A stretch of DNA of 64,000 nucleotides from Antedon mediterranea (lineage: Eukaryota; Echinodermata; Crinoidea; Comatulida; Antedonidae), in contig NC_092670.1 of NCBI RefSeq assembly GCF_964355755.1, forward strand, positions 22,941,201-23,005,200. The letters are read 5' to 3'. The notes under the pieces are model-generated. The model saw only the letters and a list, made by a program, of their open reading frames with translations, had not been told where the DNA came from and ran no database searches. Position numbers and translations under genes: made by a program. The first letter of the stretch is position 1. Each line of letters starts with the position of its first letter. Of the stretch, positions 1 to 10,400 are shown piece by piece.

Positions 1-856
1 TATTAAATTGTAGCAACTGTTACAAGGTATTTCACGACAACTTACAGAAATAATGGGCGAATGGAAATTCTGGATATTTTTCCTAGATTATGATCTTTAA
101 AAAAAGTTGTCTTATATAACACGCCATTGTCACAAGTAATCTAGTAAGCATTAGACAGTAAATAATATATGTGTAATATGTGAGACAAGAAGGTATTGTA
201 TTTGTAGAAACGAACAACAATTGGATGGCGGAATACGATTTGGCTCTTTGTTAAACAAAACACACAAATAACACCATCTAATTAATGTTCCTGTCTATAC
301 TGTATAGCCTAGGCATCAACCCCTTTTCACTGGTCTTTTTCATGGCAAGACATTGGTTGAAAGAGCTCACTTACTTGCGGTGACCATGAGGTAGACATCT
401 GCTTTTAGTCTGGTAGCCTAGAATTATGCTCTGAAGTAGAGAGGAAAGGCCATACAAGAACATAGCAGGTAGATGAGGAAGGTTTAGGTGATAGCCCTCA
501 GAAAGTTTCTGATATATCACAGATCCATTTGGAGAGAAGAACATAGCATCAGGCGGATCAGGGAAGCAATTGAGTTATTTACATGAGGGAAAGATGTGGG
601 AAAGCCGAAAGACCTACACACAGATAGACAGACAGAATACCTGAAATTATACAGAAATAATTGATTAGATTTAATCAAAAGGGTTATATTAGAGCTGGGA
701 TGTGTCCAAACAGTTACAAAACTAACTTGCCACAGAAACACTATACTATTTTTGAAGATTTCCTCTATTCACCAAAAACGAGGCTCGTTTTTAGACTTTA
801 CATTACAATGTTTGTTTAACCACGGAGAAACACATTCTCTATGGTTTAACGAACAT
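1..856. other. AT-rich non-coding stretch, probably intron
   Basis: This stretch lies downstream of the signal-peptide exon at 1595-1526 on the minus strand, so it is probably part of that gene's first intron. A minus-strand splice-like segment (pyrimidine-rich acceptor near 442, donor GTAAGT near 375) is present. Read in the phase required by the upstream exon it hits a stop quickly, so I do not call it an exon. Nothing else recognisable was seen apart from a short simple repeat near 620. Confidence 0.4.
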
Positions 857-1000
857 TTGTACAGACATATTGAAAGAGTCAAAATTAGAGTCTATTAGGC
901 ATTGTAATGTTCATTTTTAACTCTGACATTTTTACGGACGCATTCAAAGAGTCAAAATGAATAGACTCTTGTAAACAAGACAACCATTATGTCTGTACAA
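857..1000. repeat. Foldback (MITE-like) element with 13-bp perfect inverted ends
   Basis: The ends TTGTACAGACATA (857-869) and TATGTCTGTACAA (988-1000) are perfect inverted repeats. A second inverted pair, AGAGTCTATT and AATAGACTCT, lies inside. The 144-bp palindromic organisation without coding capacity fits a MITE. No target duplication could be assigned. Confidence 0.5.
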
Positions 1001-1525
1001 GTGAATAACAGACACTGTTTGTACAGTGGCAGAAAGCTGTAACAATGGTTTAGTATTATATCGAAAAATGAATAAGGAAATTCTCGTAAGCAAATTTCGT
1101 CTATATTTATAGAATTAAACCAGAGAATATTGTTTAAAAAGTATGATTTCTATGCGTTACTCCTGATCTCTATAGACTAAAGGCCCATTTAAACTAGGAC
1201 GATAACGATCGACGATAAATAGATAAGCATGCACTAAACGCCTAATAAGTTTATAACACAAGTTCAATATAGAATCTATATAATAATATTTTCAACCTAA
1301 TTATTAAAATCTCCGCCGTAGCTAATTAGTAATAACTTACTGGCCAAATCCACTATAAGACAAGCAGAAGCTTTATAGGGCCTTTGTCATATACAGTTGA
1401 CAACATTAAATATACAGCAATTACATTATTTCGAAAATCATTTCGAAAATAATATGTAAATAAAAAAAACACCGGATTCGTACCCAATATACAATACATC
1501 ACCACGTGGCATACAATCAACTTAC

Positions 1526-1595
1526 CGTCATATCCATGGACGTGCAAAAACAACGTAAGACATCCTAAGACCGAGCAAATCACAAAATCCCGCAT
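1526..1595 (-). CDS. First coding exon (signal peptide) of an unidentified secreted or membrane protein
   Basis: Starting from ATG at 1595 the exon encodes MRDFVICSVLGCLTLFLHVH followed by GYDG, a good secretory signal peptide with a hydrophobic core and a small residue near the expected cleavage point. It stops at a consensus donor (G|GTAAGT, donor GT at 1525-1524) in phase 1, the phase typical of extracellular modular proteins. No phase-1 continuation was convincingly found between 1 and 1525, so the rest of the gene should lie to the left of the window. The stretch 1001-1525 appears to be intron. Upstream are CRE-like sites (1679-1698). The function cannot be told from the signal peptide alone. 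Confidence 0.55.
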
Positions 1596-1678
1596 ATTAT
1601 TTCATTACAGTTCATGCATAGACATATTATAAACTATATAATATGCCCAGGTATAAAAATAGTATCAGCACCGGTATA

Positions 1679-1698
1679 ATGACGTAATAATGACGTCA
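1679..1698. promoter_or_regulatory. Paired CRE-like sites upstream of the signal-peptide exon
   Basis: TGACGTAA followed by the perfect palindrome TGACGTCA lies about 85-105 bp upstream of the ATG at 1595 (minus strand). TGACGTCA is the CREB/ATF consensus. A proximal-promoter role is inferred from position only. Confidence 0.4.
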
Positions 1699-1886
1699 GC
1701 CGCTGTAGTTGTGGTCTCGCTATAACGTCTTATTGGACCTGTTTGCACATCACTTTACAAACAGCTCAAAGCCTCCACCACATGGTTTTGACAATTTTAC
1801 TTTCTATACCAATTCTTTGCATTTTGTTTGGAATGGGTTAACAAAACCGAAGCCTGGTCAGTCAGGTGAAACGTTAGCAAACTTAA

Positions 1887-2115
1887 GCCTGTTTTCCTGT
1901 CGACGTTATTCGACGCTATCGTCTTAATGTTAACAGTTCAACCAGGGAGTTGTTCAACTCCCTGGTTCAACGACGATCGTTTGTAAACGATCAAGTTGAA
2001 ATGATATCGATAGCGAGTACCTTTTCCTGTAAATCGTTAACATTTCAATGTTTACGTAGAAGATCGCCGATTATTGTTAACGATAGCGTCGATTAACGTC
2101 GACAGGAAAACAGGC
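1887..2115. repeat. Palindromic element with 22-bp inverted ends and an internal hairpin
   Basis: GCCTGTTTTCCTGTCGACGT at 1887 is repeated inverted at the right end (2094-2115); similarity extends further in as TCGACGCTATCG. Inside, 1940-1967 is a perfect 13-bp stem with a 2-nt loop, arm AACCAGGGAGTTG. This fits a non-autonomous foldback transposon. The interval 1600-1886 holds no coding sequence I can support. Confidence 0.55.
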
Positions 2116-2164
2116 TTTAGACGCAGTGAAAATACATATACTTTGGAGGTGTCCCATGAATATT

Positions 2165-2785
2165 GGGGGGGGGGGGGGCCTAAGGAGGGGTTCCAAAGGC
2201 GTTGCTTCAATAGAGGAGTCCCAAAGGAGGGGTTCCAAAGAAGGGGTTCCAAAGGAGGGGTTCCAAAGGAGGGGTTCCAAAGGAGGAGTCCCAAAGGAGG
2301 AGTTCCAATGGAGGGGTTCCAAAGGAGGAGTCCCAAAGGAGGGGTTCCAAAGGAGTGGTCCCAAAGGAAGGTCCCAAGGGAGGCTTTCGAATGCGTTTCC
2401 CCAAAGGAGGGGTTCGAAAGGCGTTACCCAAAGGAGGGGTCCCAAGGATGGGTTCTAAAAAGGCGTTGCTCCAAAGGAGGAGTTCCAAAGGAGGGGTTTC
2501 AAAGGAGGGGTTTCAAAGGAGGAGTCCCAAAGGAGGGGTTCCAACGGAGGGGTTCCAAAGGAGGGGTTTCAAAGGAGTGGTTCCAAAGGAGGGGTTCCAA
2601 AGGAAGGTCCGAAGGAAGGGTTCCGAAGGCGTTGCCCCAAAGGAGGGGTTTGAAAGGCGTTTCCCCAAAAGAGGGGTCCTAAGGATGGGTCCCAAAAGGG
2701 GGAGGGGGGTTCCCACAAAGGAGGCGTCCTAAAGAAGGAGTCCTAAAGGGGGAGGGGGCCCCAAAGGAGGGGTCCAACTGGATAT
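2165..2785. repeat. G-rich 14-bp minisatellite
   Basis: Tandem variants of AAAGGAGGGGTTCC and AAAGGAGGAGTCCC run through the block, preceded by a G run at about 2165-2178. The arrays read open in several frames on both strands only because the unit has few stops. They are not treated as genes. Confidence 0.9.
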
Positions 2786-2789
2786 TTTC

Positions 2790-3614
2790 GTCATGTTGTA
2801 TTCAGTGAGTGTATAACTCCCTGGTTTAATAGAAACAAACAATTAAATCACAATTATAACATGTACAGATGGGGCAACATCTCACACCCCACAAACAGTA
2901 GGCCTACAATAAAAACATATTTCTAAATAATACTAATTCTTTTGTCTATTTTTACATTGGAAATCATTCATGACTGTATCTCACAATGTACCAGCACTTA
3001 ATATAACTGAATTAAACCCAATGTTTTAATTTTTAATGCATGAAATTTATTAACATTAATATTATTTCTGTTCTATTATTTTATACATTATGAGTAAAAG
3101 ATTGAAAACTTGTCCTCAAGTCCTGTCAATGACAATATCAGATAGATATACAGCTTAACAAAAATATTTAATTCATACTATAAATAAATATGTAAAAATA
3201 TGAAGCCTGCACATAAAACAATATCATAACACTGTAATAATGAAATAAATAATAAAATTAACACAAATAAATAAAAAAAATAATTAATAAACACTGTATC
3301 TATTTCCTATTTATTTGATTTTGAACACAAGCGAGCTGATCAATGACATAAATATGAATAAACCATTACTTGCAATTGGCCAAATTACTTGCGATGCACT
3401 TCACATCATTGTGTAAGGATGTTGTCAATTGTATGTATATATCTTACACCAAAATTCAATAAAGGTTAGGTATTTTAACATTTTAGTAAAGATGGAATGC
3501 ATGAAAATAATGTGCACAACTACAAAAATACATATTTCTGTGACATCAAAACATTTAATATCTTTTCATTTATTGAAGTGATTATAATTATATACAAAAA
3601 CAGTTAATGATCAC
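2790..3614. other. AT-rich DNA downstream of the EGF gene
   Basis: No coding signal was seen. On the minus strand AATAAA occurs at 3574-3569 and 3315-3310, the nearest canonical poly(A) signals downstream of the EGF-gene stop at 4314. An ATTAAA lies much closer (4273-4268). Confidence 0.4.
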
Positions 3615-4249
3615 TTAAAGACCCCTTCCCTGCAATTTTGGACGTTTTTTGGAAAATAATACATATATATCACTTTAAAAACATTAAACCATGTCATTCC
3701 TTGTCTTAAATGTACGTTTTATGGTAAATTATGATAAAAAGTGAGAAACAATGCACTACCTAAGTAGCTCGCGGCGATCGACCTCTCGTGGACGGTCTTA
3801 GGCCTAGCCTAGCTAGGCTTAGTTTTGTAGGCCTAGCTGGTAAACATCGGTAACGTACGAACATTGTACGCGAGCTATATACCTAGCCTGACGTTGTATA
3901 GTTGCTGCATTAATTGTCTTTCTATTTTTGCCAGACTCCGTTGATACAAATTGGGGAAAACCCGGTATTTTCGCTGAAAAGTTAGGAGTCTTCCATTTGT
4001 TTTGGCCTCACGATCGATCGAAAAGTGGGCGAATTACAGGTGAAAAACAAAAATATCAATCCGCGCGCAATGCATTTTGGGATTTATAGCGGGCCGCTAT
4101 AATTATTAGAATCGACTTATTTTTCACATTTTTAACCGTTTAAAGACGAAAAAAGTTATCGCAATAGGACCATATAGTATTATTTTTACATTAAATATAG
4201 TTTGTGATCTTAAATTAGATCTAAAAATCGTAGGGAATGGGGCTTTAAA
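3615..4249. mobile_element. Non-autonomous DNA transposon, about 635 bp, with imperfect terminal inverted repeats
   Basis: The left end TTAAAGACCCCTTCCCTGCA and the right end (about 4226-4249, AGGGAATGGGGCTTTAA) are inverted copies with a few mismatches over about 23 bp. There is no ORF of note inside, and the interior includes short TAGGCCTAGC-type runs. It sits 65 bp beyond the EGF-gene stop codon, so it could be inside the 3' UTR. Confidence 0.6.
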
Positions 4250-4313
4250 CGTCAGTCTGAGAGTGTTTTTAATTAAACAAAACATGTATTATTTTAAATT
4301 AAAATAACTTTAG

Positions 4314-4480
4314 TTAATTTGAAGAAATGACAATAACGTATAAACCAGTGCAAATTAATATGAAAGCTATTGATATTAGTAGTAGTACATATGAAGCAAG
4401 TGAGTTATTTGATAAATGATGGGGCGCCCTCATTAGTGTGTTTCCTTCCGTGAGTGCAGATCTCTTGGCAATGTTAAGGC
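4314..4480 (-). CDS. EGF/FN3 gene exon 28: C-terminal membrane or GPI anchor and stop
   Basis: The acceptor TTTCTTACTAACAG precedes 4480 and the phase-1 reading gives [14 protein letters not shown], a short polar linker, then [20 protein letters not shown] and a six-residue end VISSN with TAA at 4316-4314. A hydrophobic stretch running almost to the C-terminus suggests either a GPI-attachment signal (small residues N/S just upstream) or a single-pass anchor with almost no cytoplasmic tail. An ATTAAA lies 41 nt beyond the stop. Confidence 0.75.
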
Positions 4481-7400
4481 CTGTTAGTAAGAAATATACT
4501 AGTTGTTAGTGTTAAAACAATTATATTAGTAAGCGACAGATTAATAATTAAACAAAAACAAACTGCATTACTAAAATGAGTATTCAAAAATTATTTTGTT
4601 TATTAGTATATCGAGAAATATATTAGTTATATTAGTATTAAGAACAGGAATATTAATTATTATCGTGTATAATAAAAGAAATATAGCATCTAATATTCTT
4701 TTACTTTACAAAAATAATGATTTCACATATAAAAAGATAAAATAAACAGATAACTTTAATCAAAACGCTGTTATCTGACCAACAATGGGCATCCGGTTAG
4801 TATATGTTAGTTATATGCCCAATTAGTACTGATATGACATCATCATGTCCATATATGGGCACATCAAATTTTTTTGTCCCACAAAGTTTAATAGTGTAAA
4901 CAGAGCTTTAGAAAGCTTACCTTTTAAATTCTGACAGATGATGCCATCATATTCAGGTGTACAAACACATCTATATCCATTTATAACATCTTCACAAACA
5001 CCTTGATTGAGACAGGGGTTGCTGGCACATTCATCATCTGATACTGAAACAGAAAATGTTTGCAAAATGGTTGTAATCATAAGAAATAAAGAGGTTAGAA
5101 ACATTTGTTGACGTTAGAGGAATCGGAAATACCATCCAGATGATAATAATAATAATATCCTGGACTTATAAAGCGCCTAATGTTGTGTTACTTCTAAGTG
5201 CTGTATATCATTATCTGAGTCATTTTTAGATCAATTAGTTATCAGTGCAAAGTTGTGTCTTGACCTTACCAAGTACCAATTTGTACAACTGGGTTGAGAA
5301 AGGCAAATGTAAGTAAAGTATCTTGCGTAAGAATACAAGAAAATGATGCGACAAGCTTTGGATTTGAACTCATAATCTCACGATCAGTAGTCCGACGTCC
5401 AACACACTGCGTCACACACTCTGTAGATCTCTAGCCTGGTGTTCATACATTTAGACAAGTGAGGTATGTACTTACTTGAAGAAGATGAGATGGCATTTGA
5501 TTGGGTCTCACAGTTGTCACCTGAATATCCAGAAAGACATGTACAAGTGTAGCCATTGATATTATTTCTACATGTACCGCCATTTTGACAAGGAATGTTG
5601 TTACAGTGATTAAAATCTGTAAAAAGTAATCAAATAAATGATAATTATATAACAAAAATATAAAGTATGCAACTATTTTAATTATGAATCAACAATACAG
5701 TGTTTAATGGTGAAGAAGAATTTGTGTTTTTGTATCTCTAGAAAATTCTGGTTTTGGGAGAGTGACTGAGGCATGTATACTTGGTATTTGGTACAACGTT
5801 TAGTACATGTAATATGCCCTAGAGAAGAGTAACCATAAGGCTGCAGATTATTCAAACTAACTACTTACTAGCAATGATTTCGCAGTTGGTGCCTGCATAT
5901 CCTGGTAGACAGGTGCATCGGTATCCACCAGTGTTCACATCAGTACATGTTCCTCCATTTTGACAGGTAGTAGAGGTGCATGCTGTCAAAGAAAACATTT
6001 ACTTTGGTTAGGGTAATATTGATAAATACCACCAAGACTGTAATATGGAAACTAAAATGCAACCAACTGCATGTATTCTATTTCGAGCTTTATTACATTT
6101 TAAGAGGGCCCATCCAAAGACCATAATCAGCACACTGGGAGATCCCCATACTCTCTTCGAAATAGTGTCCAAGTACTCGTGCAATGTATGTACATGAAAC
6201 CAACAGAATTATGTTCCACTGAAGTCCTATGATAAAGGACTGATTGTAAAGCAGCTGGCCTTAGAACACAAGCTATATGGCATGGGTTAGCTCGAACCCA
6301 CGATACTCACATACTAGTCCGATATTTCTTATTCCATTATGCCACAATGCTCTCTCAATAAGCTTTTCCTGCGTAACAATACAATAAATGAACAAACAAT
6401 TTAAAGATTTAAATTCCATATTTTTAAATCCCAATTTACCTTGATTAATCACTTCACAGTTGGCGCCAGAATATCCAGAAAGACATGAACATTGGTATCC
6501 AGATGATGACGCCGAGCATTGTCCCCCATTCTGACATGGAGAGCTTGAACACACACCAGCAATAGCATCACAGAGTGTGCCAGAGAATCCCGTAGCACAC
6601 TGGCAAGTAAAGCCAGAGGTAGTAGAGATACATGTAGCGCCATTGTAGCATGGGAAGCTATTGCAGTCAATGATGCTTACAGTGTCGCAATAACTGCCAG
6701 AGTAACCAACAGGACAGACACATACCATCACTCCAGAAGATGTCGCACATGTTCCTCCGTTAGAGCAAGGTACTTGAATGCAGTCGAAGCCGATAGGCTG
6801 ATCACAGTTCCACCCTTGATAACCAGACAGACAAGTGCATGTGTAGAATGTGCCACTAATATGACATGTACCACCATTGAGGCAAGGATTGGTAGAACAA
6901 TGATCTAATACCTGGCATAAGGAACCACTAAAACCATTTAAACATACACATTCGTAAGAGTTGGTTTGATCAAAGCATGTCCCACCATTCAGGCAGGGCT
7001 GGGAAACACATTCATTGATGTTCATCTCACAATATGTACCAGTAAATCCTGGTACACATAAACAAACTGGGACATTGTTTTGGATGGAACATGTTCCACC
7101 ATTCTTACAAAGTGAATCAGAACAGAGAAGCTCCAGCTCGCAGTTGGTTCCCTCGTATCCAGCTGCACATTGGCAGATATAGCCACCTGATGAAACCTGA
7201 CAAACTCCATTATTTAAACAAGGATTATGTGAACAACTGTCCATGACCTCGTCACAAGTGTAACCACTGAATCCCACCTGACATAGACATCTGAAAGCGT
7301 TTTCACGGTCTTCACATATGCCACCATTGACACAAGGCTGGGAGTCACATTCATTAATTTCAACATCGCAATTAGGTCCTTCCCATCCAGATCGACAAGA

Positions 7401-10400
7401 ACACAGGAATATATTACCACTGACTGTACAAGTTCCCCCATTATTGCAAAAGCTGTTACTACAGCCTGAACAGGTAATCCCGTTCCAATCAGATATGCAT
7501 GCACAGTAGAAATCACCAGAATTTAACACATAGCACATGCCTCCATTTTGACATGGATTACTGGAGCATGCTGTCACTGCCACGATCTGAGTGCAGAGAG
7601 TTCCTTCGTAGTTTGAAGGGCAAGTGCAGATGAAGCTACTGCTGCCACTGTTTGTACATGTACCTCCATTCTGACATGGAGAGCTATCACAAGGCTGGGC
7701 TTTGGATTGGCAGTAGGTTCCGACGTAGCCAGATTGACAGATGCAGATGAAGCCAGTTGCAGTATCTTGGCAGGTTCCCTTATTTTGACATGGTGAACTA
7801 CTGCAAGACACTGAAAAAGCAGTTAACATTATTATTAATATTAGTTAAACTAGACATTGCAAAGTGCAAGTGGGTGCTATGAGCAGATTTATAGCATAAC
7901 AAAATTTTGATTCAGAGCCCTCAATAAGTCATCAAATGTCTTATTATTAGAACATTTCTAATCATTGGTGGATAACAAAACACCTCCCATGAACTATGCA
8001 GTGTACAATTGTTGCCCCAAATGAGAGGCCCTCCTTTATTTGTTATTCTGTAATTGCTGTAAGATAAAGGTCTCGTATTCATTTCTGTGCGTAGGGTAAT
8101 GAGCAGTTAGCTGCTCATTTTACTAAGCCTTGGAATTATGTGGTAGGATGGCCAGTTCCTTTCCACGTCGCTTTATCCTCACTAGTATTTTCAACCAGGT
8201 ACTCATTTACATCTGAGTAAACTGGGAGTTATGGGAATCTCTATATGACAGTCAAGTGTCCTAAGCATTCGGCTACCCAACTCCAGTAATTGGTGTAAAT
8301 GTGGACATATACCTGTAGTACTGAAAACTGTTTTCCCTATTACTGAATCATCTTTATCAGCCTTGGCATTGTCATAGATAATAGTCAGTGATTTCAAATC
8401 AGCCTTGTAATCTTCATTTGGAGCAAGGTTATAAAATCTAAACACAAATTGATTGAGCTGTGCCTTTGGTACATAGTAAGTCTGTACTATGTTATCATTT
8501 TGATCGGTCACGGTGATGATGTAACCACGATCCTCGTAATCCACATGTGGCCAGACCAGAGTAACTGAATCAGCAGTCACGTTATAGACAGTTAAGGAAA
8601 CTATGTATACAAACAAAAAGAAAATAATATGTTGCAAAGTTTGCATAGTGAGGACACATATTAAGTACAATGTTGTTGTGAGATAATTTCTGCCAACTAA
8701 CGGAGAGATAATTTCTGCCAACAAGGAAGAGATAATTTCTGCCAACTAACGACCTAATTTTATGTTTTTCCATTATACAAATATTGACTGGGTTGAAGGG
8801 CATTGTTTAAAATATATCCCATGTGTCACATATATAGATCCGATTGATATTGTGGATAAAACAGAGATGTGAGCAAGAGGGGTTTTTGGGCATGCCAATA
8901 ACTACAATAGACCCGCGATTAACCAAACAGGTGCTGGTATAAAATCTAAAATCGCTTGCTTATTAAGTCTCAAAATATCTAGCCCTCAATTGACATGTTT
9001 GATTGGTAATTATTGTTGAGTATTGTTTTTCCATTGAATATTTAGTTTAATGCTTGAATAAAAAAGAGCACAAGTGATACCTTCTTCACAATTGTATCCT
9101 TTGTAACCCTCTAAACATGAGCAGGAATATCCACTATCACTATGAATACAAACTCCATTATTTGCACATGGGTCGCTGTCACAATCTGAAGTATGTACTG
9201 TAAAAAACCAAATGCATAATTAGTAACAGATTCACTTTGGCTCAAAATGTATATACTTGAGTAGCAGTACTTTGTGTAATTTATTGCAATGTCTGTGGTA
9301 TGTCACTCTCAAAAAGCAAAAAATATTGTGTACACCTAAAAGTAGCATTAATCTAAATAGGTACCAGATGTCTCTATGTAGATGATTACCTAAACAAGTA
9401 CCAGTGATGTGAAAGTAGGTTGTACTACAAAAATGATACAGTGTGTCTGGCATTAAGAATATTTTATACAATTGTTACCCGTTTCACAAAAAACTCCTTG
9501 CCAACCAGTAGGGCATGAACAAGTAAAGGAATTGACTCCATCTAGACACGTTCCACCATTAATACAGGGTAAGCTGGAGCACTCGTTAATATCTAGGATC
9601 AAATCAGAGCAGTGTTGTTAACATTTTTCTCCTGGTCAGCTAAATTATTTTGACAAAAAGTGCCCTATGGTAGTAATAAAATGTCATCATGTCCATTTTA
9701 GGGGAACATCACATTGTTTTTGTCATATGAAGTTTGATAGTGTAGACAGAGCTTTAGCTTTAGTAATAACAATTCAAGTGGCAGGTGATGACGTCTAGCA
9801 GAGTTTTGTCATGGTCAAAGATATCATGACCGTTTCTGTCACAAACAGTGTCTTTATGGTGAAATCTTCATTTTTATCAAAATTACCAAAAGTAACTACA
9901 GTACTAACTACTAGTTAGTACATAACATCCACTACTACATCAGTGACTACTTAAATACATCAGTGACTACTTAAATACATCAGTGACCTCCTAAATACAG
10001 CAGAGACCTCCTTAATACATCAGTGACCTCCTAAATACAGTAGGGATCTCCTGAATAAAGTAGGGACCTCCATAATACAGAAGGGACCACCTCCTAAATA
10101 GCGTAGGGACTTTCATAATACAGCAGGAATTTTCTTAATATAGCAGGAACCTTCTATATACAGTAGGAACCTCCTTAATTATACAGTAGGAACCTCCTAA
10201 ATACAGTAGAGACCTCCTTTATACAGTAGGGACCTCCATTATACAGCAGGGTCCTCCTTAATTATACAGCAGGGTCCTCCTTAATTATACAGCAGGAACC
10301 TCCCTAATACAGTAGGGACCTCCTAAATACAGTAGGGACCTCCTAAATACAGTAGGAACCTCCATAATACAGCAGGGACCTCCTTAATACAGTGGAGACC

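Noticed and set aside
370-460. Possible second exon of the signal-peptide gene
   Set aside because: Acceptor and donor look fair, but the frame needed after the phase-1 first exon hits a stop within nine codons.
1709-1927. A 72-codon plus-strand ORF
   Set aside because: It overlaps the end of the palindromic element, has no recognisable domain and no splice or poly(A) context.
2052-2732. Several overlapping ORFs of 67-202 codons on both strands
   Set aside because: All lie in the 14-bp minisatellite; the low-complexity peptide repeats simply mirror the DNA repeat and occur in many frames at once.
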